From Nitrospira sp. (GTDB taxonomy: Bacteria; Nitrospirota; Nitrospiria; Nitrospirales; Nitrospiraceae), in assembly GCA_015709715.1 (NCBI GenBank), contig CP054184.1:4077001-4141000 (forward strand): a DNA stretch of 64,000 nucleotides, written 5' to 3'. How positions within the stretch are numbered: the first letter of the stretch is position 1; the number at the start of each line of letters is the position of its first letter. This document shows positions 11,718-19,894 of this stretch, in pieces. The notes below the pieces were generated by a model. It made no database searches. It saw only the letters and a program-made list of their open reading frames with translations, and was not told where the DNA came from. Position numbers and translations under genes: made by a program.

Positions 11718-12137
11718 ATGAGTGAACGAACCCTTGCGATCATCAAGCCCGATGCCGTCAAGAAACATGTCATCGGCGACATCATCTCTCGTTATGAAAA
11801 GGCCGGCCTTAGGCCGATTGCGGTGCGCCTGATGCAGCTATCGAAGTCGACGGCCCAGGGGTTCTATGCCGTGCATAAGGCCCGTCCATTCTATGACAGT
11901 CTCTGTACGTTCATGTCTTCCGGGCCTTGCGTGGTGTTGGTGCTGGAGGGCGACAATGCCATCAAGGCGAATCGTGACCTGATGGGGGCCACGGACCCGG
12001 CAAAGGCCGAGAACGGAACCATCCGTGCCGCCCATGGCGCGAATATCGAATTCAACGCCGTGCATGGCTCCGATGGGCCGGATACGGCGAAGTTTGAAAT
12101 CGGATATTTCTTTCCGGAAATGGAGTTGGTCGGGTAG
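11718..12137 (+). CDS. ndk: Nucleoside-diphosphate kinase
   Basis: A protein of 139 residues, typical for bacterial Ndk. It starts with the conserved [12 protein letters not shown] segment. The active site NAVHGSD places the phospho-accepting histidine at residue 116, and the family's GTIR and EIGYFFPE motifs are present. The enzyme equilibrates NTP and dNTP pools by phosphate transfer through the histidine. An AAGGAG ribosome-binding site lies 11 nt before the ATG, and a strong promoter lies about 60 bp upstream. The AAHGANIEF stretch replaces the more usual GDFG form, a minor loop variation. Confidence 0.97.
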   Translation: MSERTLAIIKPDAVKKHVIGDIISRYEKAGLRPIAVRLMQLSKSTAQGFYAVHKARPFYDSLCTFMSSGPCVVLVLEGDNAIKANRDLMGATDPAKAENGTIRAAHGANIEFNAVHGSDGPDTAKFEIGYFFPEMELVG

Positions 12138-12142
12138 GCGCC

Positions 12143-13690
12143 TTGGGCGCGCATCCCGTTCAAGCCCGGGAGGCTCGACGCGCCGGACGAGGGCGTCGAG
12201 CCGGCCTCTCTCTTGTCGCTCCGGCGCTCGCCGCGTTGCTGTCGGGCTGTAGCTTCCTCTCCAGCGCTCCTTCCGTACAACCGCCCCATGCGCCGGCCAT
12301 CGAGGCTGAGGCCAGACTCTGGCACCAGGCCTCCACGGCTTTTTCCGACGGGCGGTACGCCGCTGCCGTACATCTTTACGAGCGGTACTTGACCACCTAC
12401 CCAAAGTCGAGGCGGGTCCCGGAGGCCCACTGGGAGCTTGGGCAATCCTACGAACAAATGGGAGAAGTCACGGCGGCCTTAAAGGAATATCGGACGTTGA
12501 CCACTGCCGGGGGAGCGACAGCCGCCATCCTAAGCACCTACGCCGATCGTGCCCTCCATCGGATCGAGTCCTTGAAGAATCACACGATTCCCACCGCAGG
12601 GGCCGGCTCCGGCCACACGGCGATGTATATCTCCTTTGCGAGCCTGCCTCCGATGGGCCAGGTGCAAACGTGGTTGCGTCAGTTAAGTGCCCAAGGGATC
12701 AGTGCGGTGGTGATGGACGCCAGCCCGGATGCCTCTTTCAGCAGACCCGCACTGCCGCTCTCTGCCGGAGTTGCTGAGCAGGCCAGGGATCAGCCGACGG
12801 GAGCGTTATTTGCCACGTCACGCGCGCCGGTCGTGGCTGACTGGTTGGGCGTGGTCGTACCGCAGGCCCATGAGCTGGGGCTCTCCATCTATGCCGTCGT
12901 TGATCTGTGGCGCGCACCCCTGTTCGAGCGGCGTCCGGAGTTCCGCAGCCTGATCTATGATCCGACGCGTCGCCGTCTCCATCCCTGGAGGCAGTTCGAC
13001 CTCTTGTCGCCGGCCACGCAATCCTTGATCGCGCCGTTCCTGACAGACCTAGCACGGACCGGGGTGGACGGCATGGTGCTCCGAGCCCGGACAGACAACA
13101 GTTTTGCCTATGAAATCAGCGACAGTACGTTGCGCCGGTTTGAGGCACACTTCCAGCAGCCGTCCTCAGACGTGGCGCAGGCGTTGCGTGACCGGATGGC
13201 CGTCAGGCCGAACGAGCCGGTGCCCACCTCGGATAAAACACTGTGGCGATGGGTAGGTTGGAAAGCTCGTGAGGAACTTGAAGTATTAGGTGGGTGGCGC
13301 AAGCAACTCCAGAAGGCCATGCCCCGTTTGCGGCTGGTCTTGGAAATCCACCCTGAAGCCCTATCTAATCCGACCGCTGCACTTGTGAATTGGGGTGAAG
13401 ATGCGGCGGAAGCGCGCCGACGAGGATTCGATCTCTTGTTAGGTGGAACGTCCCGTGAGGCTTCCGATGTCCGCGCCTTTGCCGGGGCCTACAAGGGGTG
13501 GAGCCGTGATGTCGTGCAGCAGGAAAAGGGCGAACCGCAGACTTTGCCGCAAGGATGGGTGATGCTTCGAACCCCTGCCGATCATCAGAACGGTATGTTT
13601 CTGGGCCTCGCTCAGCAGGCTGATGAACTGCGTACGCCCGATATCCGGCATCTCGTTTTCGTTCCGTCTGCCGTCGGGACGCTTCCTTGA
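12143..13690 (+). CDS. Lipoprotein with TPR-like and PgaB-like glycosidase domains
   Basis: From a TTG start the product is 515 residues. Residues 1-36 form a lipoprotein signal: an Arg-rich N-terminus, a hydrophobic core, and an LLSGC lipobox with Cys36. Residues about 50-140 form a TPR/Tol-Pal-like helical repeat (AVHLYERYLTTYPKSRRVPEAHWELGQ). From about 160 on the sequence resembles the (beta/alpha)-barrel C-terminal domain of poly-GlcNAc deacetylase PgaB: MYISFASL, GISAVVMDA, FDLLSPATQ, DLARTGVDGMVLRAR. The acidic catalytic pair usual in that domain is not obvious. No ATG or GTG lies in frame before the signal sequence, so TTG is chosen. It may act on, or bind, a surface polysaccharide; this is inference. 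Confidence 0.7.
   Translation: MGAHPVQAREARRAGRGRRAGLSLVAPALAALLSGCSFLSSAPSVQPPHAPAIEAEARLWHQASTAFSDGRYAAAVHLYERYLTTYPKSRRVPEAHWELGQSYEQMGEVTAALKEYRTLTTAGGATAAILSTYADRALHRIESLKNHTIPTAGAGSGHTAMYISFASLPPMGQVQTWLRQLSAQGISAVVMDASPDASFSRPALPLSAGVAEQARDQPTGALFATSRAPVVADWLGVVVPQAHELGLSIYAVVDLWRAPLFERRPEFRSLIYDPTRRRLHPWRQFDLLSPATQSLIAPFLTDLARTGVDGMVLRARTDNSFAYEISDSTLRRFEAHFQQPSSDVAQALRDRMAVRPNEPVPTSDKTLWRWVGWKAREELEVLGGWRKQLQKAMPRLRLVLEIHPEALSNPTAALVNWGEDAAEARRRGFDLLLGGTSREASDVRAFAGAYKGWSRDVVQQEKGEPQTLPQGWVMLRTPADHQNGMFLGLAQQADELRTPDIRHLVFVPSAVGTLP
12172..12202 (+). terminator. Hairpin after ndk, inside the start of the lipoprotein gene
   Basis: GGCTCGACGC (12172-12181) and GCGTCGAGCC (12193-12202) form a perfect 10-bp stem with an 11-nt loop, 35 bp after the ndk stop. 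A pyrimidine-rich run follows (CCTCTCTCTTG) rather than a pure T-tract. It could end or attenuate the ndk transcript. If so, it lies within the signal-peptide codons of the next gene and would make that gene depend on read-through. Confidence 0.45.
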
Positions 13691-13787
13691 CAAAGCCGCC
13701 GGCAACTTTTACGATCGCGCCACAGCTCGGTTCCATCCCCGTGTCTACACCTACGTCACTTAATCGGAGGCCGCTGAGAGGAGTGCC

Positions 13788-14174
13788 ATGATACCGTCCA
13801 ATCTTCGTTATCACCAAGAGCATGAGTGGGCCCGTGTCGACGGTGCGCAGGCGACGATCGGCATCAGCCATTTCGCGCAGGACGCATTGGGCGACATCGT
13901 CTTTATCGATCTGCCCAAGGTCGGCGCCAAAGTCACCGCCGGTCAGCAGATCGGCGAAGTCGAGTCCACCAAGACCACCTCGACGATTTACACCCCTCTG
14001 AGCGGCACCATCGCCAAGATCAACACGGACCTCAAGGACCATCCCGAAGTCGTCAACTCGGACCCCTACGGCAAGGGTTGGATGGTGGTCATCGAACTCT
14101 CGGCTCCCGCTGAGGTGGACCAGCTCATGACGTCCACCCAATACGAGGAGTTTCTGAGCAAACAGAAACACTGA
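13788..14174 (+). CDS. gcvH: Glycine cleavage system H protein
   Basis: A protein of 128 residues, the normal length. The lipoylation motif is GEVESTKTTSTIYTPLSG, with the lipoyl lysine at residue 62. It shuttles the aminomethyl group from the P protein to the T protein and its dithiol is reoxidised by dihydrolipoyl dehydrogenase, which is encoded next. A GAGAGGAG ribosome-binding site precedes the ATG. The gcvP and gcvT genes are not in this window. H-like proteins can also act as lipoate relay proteins, so a function outside glycine cleavage is possible. Confidence 0.95.
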   Translation: MIPSNLRYHQEHEWARVDGAQATIGISHFAQDALGDIVFIDLPKVGAKVTAGQQIGEVESTKTTSTIYTPLSGTIAKINTDLKDHPEVVNSDPYGKGWMVVIELSAPAEVDQLMTSTQYEEFLSKQKH

Positions 14175-14206
14175 CCATCTCATCGACCATTCCACATCAG
14201 CTGACG

Positions 14207-15628
14207 ATGGCGAAGCACCTGCTCATTCTCGGCGCCGGACCCGGCGGGTATGTCGCGGCGATTCGCGCGGCCCAGCTCGGCGCGCGCGTCACCGTGATCG
14301 AAAATCAGGCGCTGGGCGGGGTCTGCCTCAACTGGGGCTGTATCCCCAGCAAGGCGCTACTCTCGGTCGTGGAGCTGGGCGACAAGGCGAAGAAAGCCAA
14401 AGAGGTCGGCCTTCTGCTGAACGGGTCGGTCGCATACGATCCCACCGCCATGGTGGCCAGAAAAAACAAGGTCGTCGCTGCCTTGGTGAAGGGAATCGCC
14501 ACACTCTTCAAAACGTGGAATATCGCGCTGGTGGAAGGCACGGGTGAGTTGGTGGATGCGCGGACGATTCGCGTCGTGAGGCCGGATGGAAGCGACCTTC
14601 GGGTGGAGGGCGACGGCATCATCATCGCCACCGGTTCCTCCTGGCCGAAGCTGCCGTTGTTTCCTATCGATGGGACGCAGATTATCACCAGCAAACAGGC
14701 CTTGGACTTGGCCCAGGTTCCGGAGCGTCTGCTGATCGTGGGCGGCGGCGTGGAAGGCTGTGAATTTGCGTCGCTCTACAGCGGGCTCGGTACGCAGGTG
14801 ACGATGGTCGAGCTCCTGCCGCGTGTCTTGCCTCTGGAGGATGAGGAGATCAGCCAGACGATGGAGCGCGAGCTGAAAAAGCGTGGCGTAGACGTGCGAG
14901 TCGGCGTCACCGTCGAGAGCCTGGCCCGACAGGCTGATGTCGTCTCCGTCCATCTGCAGGACGGACAGTCTTTGAATGTGAATCAGGTCCTCGTCTCAGT
15001 CGGACGCAGGTTCAATTCACGGGGAATCGGGCTCGAGCGGGCGGGGGTGCACCTCGGGAGCCGCGGGGAAGTGGTCGTGAATGACCGGATGGAGACCAAC
15101 GTGCCCGGCATCTATGCGATCGGGGATGTGGTCGGAAAGGCCATGCTGGCGCACGTGGCGTCGGCGCAGGGAAAGGTAGCCGCCGAACAGTTTCTTGGGC
15201 ATGGCAGCACCATGAACTATGAGGTCATTCCCACGGGGATTTTCACGCTACCGGAGGTCGGGCGGGCGGGCTTGACGGAACAGCAGGCGCGGGACCGTAG
15301 TCTGGCCGCGGGCCAGGATCCGCAGCTGGCGATCAAGGTTGGCCGGTTTCGTTACGGGGGGTTGGGGAAGGCTCAGGCGACGGGGGATATTCAAGGCTTT
15401 GTGAAGGTGATCTCCGATGCGAGCACGGATCGGATTCTGGGGGTACACATTCTCGGAGCCCACGCAACCGATCTCATTCATGAAGCCGCCCTGGCCATGC
15501 AGGTGAAGGCGTCGGTGACGGATCTGGCCGGCATGATTCACGCGCACCCCACTTTTTCCGAGGGGCTCATGGAAGCCATGGAGGATGTCCATGGGAAGGC
15601 GATTCATCTTGCGCGCAGACCGTCTTGA
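14207..15628 (+). CDS. lpdA: Dihydrolipoyl dehydrogenase
   Basis: A protein of 473 residues. The FAD-binding motif GAGPGGYVAA lies at the N-terminus, and the redox-active pair is GGVCLNWGCIPSK with Cys40 and Cys45. A second dinucleotide motif (IVGGGVEGCEFA) binds NAD, and the C-terminal HAHPTFSEG carries the catalytic His447 and Glu452. It reoxidises the dihydrolipoyl groups of GcvH or of 2-oxoacid dehydrogenase complexes using NAD+. It lies 32 bp after gcvH, which suggests a functional unit for glycine cleavage. Confidence 0.96.
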   Translation: MAKHLLILGAGPGGYVAAIRAAQLGARVTVIENQALGGVCLNWGCIPSKALLSVVELGDKAKKAKEVGLLLNGSVAYDPTAMVARKNKVVAALVKGIATLFKTWNIALVEGTGELVDARTIRVVRPDGSDLRVEGDGIIIATGSSWPKLPLFPIDGTQIITSKQALDLAQVPERLLIVGGGVEGCEFASLYSGLGTQVTMVELLPRVLPLEDEEISQTMERELKKRGVDVRVGVTVESLARQADVVSVHLQDGQSLNVNQVLVSVGRRFNSRGIGLERAGVHLGSRGEVVVNDRMETNVPGIYAIGDVVGKAMLAHVASAQGKVAAEQFLGHGSTMNYEVIPTGIFTLPEVGRAGLTEQQARDRSLAAGQDPQLAIKVGRFRYGGLGKAQATGDIQGFVKVISDASTDRILGVHILGAHATDLIHEAALAMQVKASVTDLAGMIHAHPTFSEGLMEAMEDVHGKAIHLARRPS

Positions 15629-16040
15629 GATGCTCCAGTCGTTTCTGATCAAGTTGGCGATGGTCGGCGTGACGCTGGGGGCTTTGATTTGGATCGGCTC
15701 GGTCGCCCCCGCGAATCAAACGAGAGTCATGCCCTTGGAAACGGCCGAGCCGGTCGCCGCACAGGTCGCTGTGCAAGGGGAACGTCATTCGGACGACGTT
15801 AATCTCCCGCGGCAGGTCGATCTGAATGAGGCGACGCAGCTCGATCTGGAGACCTTGCCCGGGATCGGACCCAAACTGGCGCAGCGGATTCTTGACCATC
15901 GGCTCGCGCACGGCTCGTTCGAGCGTATTGAGGACCTTCGCCAGGTGAAGGGGATCGGCCAGAAAACATTTGAGCGGCTGCGGCCGCACGTGCTCGTCTC
16001 ACGGCGGGCGACGTCTCCTGAGCGTAAAGGAACCCTGTGA
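15591..16040 (+). CDS. ComEA-like helix-hairpin-helix protein
   Basis: About 149 residues from the ATG at 15591, which has a GGAGGA sequence 6 nt upstream. A later ATG at 15630, just past the lpdA stop, gives 136 residues and is a real alternative. After a hydrophobic segment ([19 protein letters not shown]) and a linker comes a ComEA-type double HhH domain: [20 protein letters not shown] and [18 protein letters not shown]. Such proteins bind double-stranded DNA outside the inner membrane and pass it to ComEC, which is encoded at 6.9 kb. Similar short HhH proteins are sometimes not competence-related, so the role is inferred. The stop overlaps the tyrS start. Confidence 0.82.
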   Translation: MGRRFILRADRLEMLQSFLIKLAMVGVTLGALIWIGSVAPANQTRVMPLETAEPVAAQVAVQGERHSDDVNLPRQVDLNEATQLDLETLPGIGPKLAQRILDHRLAHGSFERIEDLRQVKGIGQKTFERLRPHVLVSRRATSPERKGTL

Positions 16041-17254
16041 CGTCCCTCACGCAACAACTGGATCTCATTCGTCGGGGTACGGTGGAGGTCATCCAGCAAA
16101 ACGAGTTGGAGGCAAAGCTGGCCCGTTCCATCAAAGAGCAGCGCCCGCTTCGTGTGAAGGCCGGCTTCGATCCCACGGCCCCCGATCTTCACCTCGGGCA
16201 TACCGTCCTGATCCACAAGCTGAAACACTTTCAGGACTTGGGGCACCAGGTGATTTTTCTCATCGGCGATTTTACCGGCATGATCGGCGATCCGACCGGT
16301 CGGTCGGAAACACGGGTGGCCCTGTCCAGAGAAAAGGTTCTGGAGAACGCCAAGACCTATGAACGGCAAATCTTCAAGATTCTGGATCCGGATAAAACGC
16401 AGGTAGCGTTCAACAGCCGCTGGATGAGCAAGATGACTGCGGACGGCCTGATCGAATTGAGCGCTCACTACAATGTTGCGCGGATGTTGGAACGGGAGGA
16501 TTTTCACAAGCGTTATACGGAGCAGAAGCCGATCAGCATTCATGAGTTCCTGTATCCCTTGATTCAGGGTTACGATTCCGTCGAACTGAAGGCCGATATC
16601 GAGCTGGGCGGTACCGATCAGAAGTTCAACCTGCTGATGGGCCGTGACTTGCAACGGGATTACGGCCAGGACGCGCAAGTGGTGATCACGATGCCGCTCT
16701 TGGAGGGAACGGACGGCATCCGCAAGATGAGCAAGAGCATCGGCAACTATATCGCGCTGGAGGATACTCCCGGCGACATGTTCGGCAAGCTGATGTCGAT
16801 CAGCGATGTGCTGATGCATCGCTACTATGAGCTGTTGACGACGGAAGATCTGGCGTTGGTAAAGACTCAACATCCGATGGAGTCCAAGCTCAATCTCGCC
16901 TACGGGATTGTTGCGCGGTATCACGGAGCTGCGGCAGGCGAGGCAGCCAGAGCGGCCTTTCGACAGAAGTTCACGGAGCGCGAGTTTCCGGAACAACCGG
17001 ACGCCCATGTGCTCTTGACGTCGGCTGATGTCAAGGATCGGTCGGCACCGGCCATCGGCCTCGTCGACCTGATCGCCCGAACCGGCCTGGTACCGAGTAA
17101 GAGCGAGGCTCGGCGGCTCATCGCGCAGGGCGGAGTCGAAGTGGACGGGCAAAAGTTGACGGACGCCAACGCGATGCTGCCCCTGACGGCCGGCCGGTTG
17201 TTGCGATTACGGGTGGGCCGCCGCAAGTTCGCGGTGGCGGAATATAAGAACTGA
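16037..17254 (+). CDS. tyrS: Tyrosyl-tRNA synthetase
   Basis: A protein of 405 residues from a GTG that overlaps the previous stop (GTGA). The class I HIGH-like motif is HLGH at residues 52-55, and KMSKS is at residues 230-234. A C-terminal S4 RNA-binding domain includes [19 protein letters not shown]. The N-terminus ([17 protein letters not shown]) matches the roughly 400-residue TyrRS branch. It charges tRNA-Tyr. The gene is followed directly by a promoter and tRNA-Gly. Confidence 0.96.
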   Translation: MTSLTQQLDLIRRGTVEVIQQNELEAKLARSIKEQRPLRVKAGFDPTAPDLHLGHTVLIHKLKHFQDLGHQVIFLIGDFTGMIGDPTGRSETRVALSREKVLENAKTYERQIFKILDPDKTQVAFNSRWMSKMTADGLIELSAHYNVARMLEREDFHKRYTEQKPISIHEFLYPLIQGYDSVELKADIELGGTDQKFNLLMGRDLQRDYGQDAQVVITMPLLEGTDGIRKMSKSIGNYIALEDTPGDMFGKLMSISDVLMHRYYELLTTEDLALVKTQHPMESKLNLAYGIVARYHGAAAGEAARAAFRQKFTEREFPEQPDAHVLLTSADVKDRSAPAIGLVDLIARTGLVPSKSEARRLIAQGGVEVDGQKLTDANAMLPLTAGRLLRLRVGRRKFAVAEYKN

Positions 17255-17274
17255 GCCGTGCGTGAGCCGTTGCC

Positions 17275-17303
17275 TTGACTTAGGCACGCTCGCGGCGTAG
17301 GAT
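17275..17303 (+). promoter_or_regulatory. Promoter of tRNA-Gly
   Basis: TTGACT (17275-17280) and TAGGAT (17298-17303) are separated by exactly 17 bp. They lie 21 bp before the 5' end of the tRNA, the right place for a strong stable-RNA promoter. Confidence 0.65.
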
Positions 17304-17324
17304 TCGATCTCTCGTTCTCATGGG

Positions 17325-17399
17325 GCGGGCGTAGCTCAGTGGTAGAGTCCTTGCTTCCCAAGCAAGTTGTCGTGGGTTCAAATCCCATCGCCCGCTCCA
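17325..17399 (+). tRNA. tRNA-Gly (anticodon CCC)
   Basis: A complete cloverleaf can be drawn. The acceptor arms are GCGGGCG (17325-17331) and CGCCCGC (17389-17395), the D-arm region is TAGCTCAGTGGTAGAG, the anticodon stem is CTTGC/GCAAG, and the T-loop is TTCAAAT. The anticodon CCC is at 17357-17359 and reads GGG glycine codons. The discriminator is U, and CCA is encoded in the genome (17397-17399). It marks the boundary between the housekeeping block and the exopolysaccharide locus. Confidence 0.95.
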
Positions 17400-17598
17400 C
17401 TTTTCTCCAGTTTCCCTCATACCAACCTCCATTCAACGCAACGGTTCCCCGCGTTTGTTTCTAGTCGACGTCTGGATCCTGATGATGGCGGATCGGACAC
17501 GATGCTTGAAGCTCGCGGCCGAGGTGGCTGCTACAGACGCTTGTGATGAAAACAGGAAGAAATTCCCCGTGGACTCGAGGGGACGTGCGACATGCGCT

Positions 17599-18294
17599 CT
17601 AGGCCGACGCGGTCAGTTCGACCAGGCCGTACTGATGGGCGCGGATGAGGAGTTTCTGGCGGTTCGGGACACCAAGTTTATCGAAGATGCTGGTCAAATG
17701 GTGGCGGACGGTTGTTTCCGAAATGCAGAGCTGGCCGGCAATGTCTCGATTCGAAAGCCCTTTGCCGAGCAGCGCAATGACGGTTCGTTCGCGGTCCGTC
17801 AAGGAACTCGGCCATGCTGGTGGGGATGAGGTGCCAGGGCTGACCGGCTGTTCCGCCCTATTATTGATCAGGGCTTGGTTAGAGGAAGCCAGTAACGCAG
17901 CCGTGGCAGCTTCGGCCAGGCTTTCGACGGTGGCCAAAAGAACGGACGGCGGTTGGCATTTGAGCACGATGCTGCTGGCTCCCGCCGTCAAGGCCTGTTT
18001 CGCTTGAGCAATGTCATCCCATCCGCTCAGCAGAATGATCTTCAACGACGGGACGGATTTCCGTAAATTTCTGGTCAATTCGGTGATGCGCATGTCGGGC
18101 TCGATATCAAGAATGGCGATGTCGGGGCGTTCATGCAACACGAGGTCCTGAGCAGAGGCTCCACCGTGCGATTCTCCTACGAGGATCACACCGAGGGTAT
18201 TTTCCATAATTCGTCGCAACCCCACCCGAACCAGATAGTTACTGCTCACCAGCACCATTCGCACGGAAGAGGGAATTTGTCTCGACAGGGTCAT
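17599..18294 (-). CDS. LuxR/NarL-type regulator with degenerate receiver domain
   Basis: A protein of 231 residues read leftward. The N-terminal receiver-like domain has the usual phospho-acceptor position (Asp63 in IAILDIEPD) and the conserved lysine (GASSIVLK). The two acidic residues that normally bind Mg2+ after beta-strand 1 are serines (VLVSSNYLVRVGL). The C-terminal LuxR helix-turn-helix is intact (SLTDRERTVIALLGKGLSNRDIAGQLCISETTVRHHL). The gene diverges from the exopolysaccharide operon and is its likely regulator. Loss of the metal ligands suggests phosphorylation-independent activity or a different signal. No partner kinase is nearby. Confidence 0.87.
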   Translation of the reverse strand: MTLSRQIPSSVRMVLVSSNYLVRVGLRRIMENTLGVILVGESHGGASAQDLVLHERPDIAILDIEPDMRITELTRNLRKSVPSLKIILLSGWDDIAQAKQALTAGASSIVLKCQPPSVLLATVESLAEAATAALLASSNQALINNRAEQPVSPGTSSPPAWPSSLTDRERTVIALLGKGLSNRDIAGQLCISETTVRHHLTSIFDKLGVPNRQKLLIRAHQYGLVELTASA

Positions 18295-18377
18295 TCGTGA
18301 ATCGCTTTCTTTCCGGTGAGGCGCTGTTCGGCGAGAGTCATTGCCGTATCGCGTGCGTTCATTTTCTCGCGGATGTC

Positions 18378-18403
18378 AGTCGAATAAATACGTACATTCG
18401 ACT
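18378..18403. promoter_or_regulatory. Candidate operator: 8-bp inverted repeat with 10-nt spacer
   Basis: AGTCGAAT (18378-18385) and ATTCGACT (18396-18403) are perfect reverse complements separated by 10 nt, giving half-sites about 1.7 helical turns apart. It lies 84 bp upstream of the LuxR-type start. This is a plausible dimeric regulator site, possibly for the divergent LuxR protein itself; binding is inference. Confidence 0.45.
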
Positions 18404-18452
18404 AGATTGAATGGCTGTATGTCTCATCCTGCGGATGAGGATAATCGCATAA

Positions 18453-18469
18453 TTGGTCAGGTTACTGCA
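18453..18469 (+). promoter_or_regulatory. Weak sigma54-like promoter element
   Basis: The sequence TTGG-N9-CTGCA places GG (18455-18456) and GC (18467-18468) exactly 10 nt apart, as the -24/-12 sigma54 consensus requires. The other consensus positions match poorly, and no sigma54 activator is encoded in this window. Chance occurrence is quite possible. Confidence 0.2.
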
Positions 18470-18847
18470 ACTGAATCTGGGCACTCCCGATCGCGGCAAA
18501 ACCCCTCAGGACAAGGGATTGTAAGGAATCGAGACCTACCGAAATTAGCGATGTACAGAATTGTGCGAATGTGGAGCGAGCAGAGAGAGTCGGAGGGCGA
18601 GGTGGTCAAACCTAAAGCCTGAATGTCATCCAGTATAGATGTGTTTTTGCTGGGTTTTTGCCATCTCGATGGAACCTTTTTATTCGCCGATCAATTTTTG
18701 GCTCGTATATTTACCAGGCGATACGGGGCACAAATGTGCCAAACAGAATGTGGCGATGCTCCAAAGAAAAGCACAATTGTCCGATGTGCATCGGGACTCG
18801 AGCCATGTAAAACGAAGCCCGCTTACTGGGACTCAGAGGGCGAAGCT

Positions 18848-19411
18848 ATGTCGATACTCTCTCCGCCGGAACTTCAATTCGCCGATGCCTCATCGCGACT
18901 GGTCTCTACGGACGCTCACTGGTATGCCGTCAGCACCAGATCACGTCATGAGAGGTCAGTCCGCGATCGGCTCGCGGCCATCGGGGTCGAACCGTTTCTT
19001 CCCCTGACGAAAACTCTGCGCCAGTGGTCAGACCGAAAAGTCTGGACGGAGATGCCGCTTTTCAGCGGGTACTGCTTCGCAAGATTTTCGCTCCGCGATA
19101 GTCTGTCGATTCTCCAAACTCCTGGTGTCGTCAGAATTGTAGGGTCGATCGGGCCGGAATCAGTGCCGGACGAAGAGTTGATGGCGTTGAAGGCCTTATC
19201 TACCAGCGAGCGCGCGATGGAGCCTCATGAGTATTACATCGAGGGAGCGTGGGTGGAAGTCATCCGAGGTCCCTTGGCCGGCATTCGAGGGCAGCTGATA
19301 CGACGGGCTGGAGCTCATGGTTTAGTCATTCGGGTCCATCTCATACAGCAGGCGGCCGCCGTACATATTGATATGACCGAAGTGCGGATTCTTGATGGCG
19401 TGGCCTCCTGA
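18848..19411 (+). CDS. NusG/RfaH-like transcription antitermination factor
   Basis: From the ATG at 18848, preceded by GAGGG at a 7-nt spacing, the product is 187 residues. The N-terminal NGN domain starts with HWYAVSTRSRHERSVRDRL and includes FLPLTKTLRQWSDRK and PLFSGYCFARFS. The C-terminal KOW motif is GAWVEVIRGPLAGIRGQLIRR. Such NusG paralogues (RfaH, UpxY, LoaP types) travel with RNA polymerase and prevent early termination in very long polysaccharide operons. It is the first gene of the locus, the typical place for an operon-specific antiterminator. The frame is open upstream to about 18623, but the added residues do not match the family. Confidence 0.88.
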   Translation: MSILSPPELQFADASSRLVSTDAHWYAVSTRSRHERSVRDRLAAIGVEPFLPLTKTLRQWSDRKVWTEMPLFSGYCFARFSLRDSLSILQTPGVVRIVGSIGPESVPDEELMALKALSTSERAMEPHEYYIEGAWVEVIRGPLAGIRGQLIRRAGAHGLVIRVHLIQQAAAVHIDMTEVRILDGVAS

Positions 19412-19460
19412 CGGTTCGTGTTTCCCCGCCTGCTTTTCATTCCCCGGACGGAATCTATCA

Positions 19461-19751
19461 ATGCGATCCAAATCTCGTAAACCAGTTCGATTTACCGAGG
19501 ACCAGAAAAAGCGAATCGTAGCCAAAGGTGTTCATGTCCCGGTGGCGACGGTCTGTCAGGAATTCAACATCTCCCTGAGCACGTTCTACCGCTGGCGATT
19601 GCGATTTGCACAGCCCAAAAGCCAGGAGGGAACGCGCTTGCACGACCTTGAATCAGAAAACCGACGCCTGAAACGGCAGGTGGCCGAACTGTGGCTGGAC
19701 TACACCAGCCTCAGAAACGCGCTGATCAACGGGATGGGACGGGAGTGTTGA
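19461..19751 (+). CDS. Orphan IS3-type OrfA-like helix-turn-helix protein
   Basis: A protein of 96 residues from the ATG at 19461. The helix-turn-helix (RFTEDQKKRIVAKGVHVPVATV, then FNISLSTFYRWR) is followed by a leucine-zipper-like coiled coil (LHDLESENRRLKRQVAEL). This is the layout of IS3/IS911 OrfA transposase subunits. No OrfB integrase-like frame, inverted repeats or target duplication is seen around it; the next gene starts 143 bp later. It could be an insertion-sequence remnant or a domesticated DNA-binding protein acting with the adjacent antiterminator. Confidence 0.65.
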   Translation: MRSKSRKPVRFTEDQKKRIVAKGVHVPVATVCQEFNISLSTFYRWRLRFAQPKSQEGTRLHDLESENRRLKRQVAELWLDYTSLRNALINGMGREC

Positions 19752-19894
19752 ACCGGTAGCCGAGACGATACGCGAGTGCCGGTGCGAGAAGTGCGCGCGA
19801 GGCAGGTCTGGTCCATGTGCATTCATGAGGCTTGGAATGCGCGCTAAGAGTGCGCGATCGCGTCGTCATGAAAAAGGGGTAGTGGAGTACCACG

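Larger units (their letters stand above)
18295..18847. promoter_or_regulatory. 553-bp divergent control region of the exopolysaccharide locus
   Basis: No convincing gene is present; an open frame at 18341-18622 has no recognisable product. The stretch is less GC-rich than its neighbours and contains several symmetric elements. There is an 8-bp inverted repeat (18378-18403), a 7-bp palindrome CTCATCC-TGC-GGATGAG at 18423-18439, and a sigma54-like GG-N10-GC element (18453-18469). It presumably carries the promoters for the LuxR-type gene to the left and the exopolysaccharide operon to the right. Confidence 0.55.

Noticed and set aside
17325-17399. tRNA-Gly as the attachment site of an integrated island carrying the exopolysaccharide locus
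   Set aside because: No integrase gene and no downstream copy of the tRNA 3' end could be found by eye; composition does not shift sharply at the tRNA.
17455-17829. Plus-strand open frame after tRNA-Gly
   Set aside because: It lies mostly opposite the LuxR-type gene and its translation has no recognisable features.
18341-18622. Open frame of 93 codons in the control region
   Set aside because: Composition is not protein-like, there is no ribosome-binding site and no domain; it overlaps candidate regulatory palindromes.
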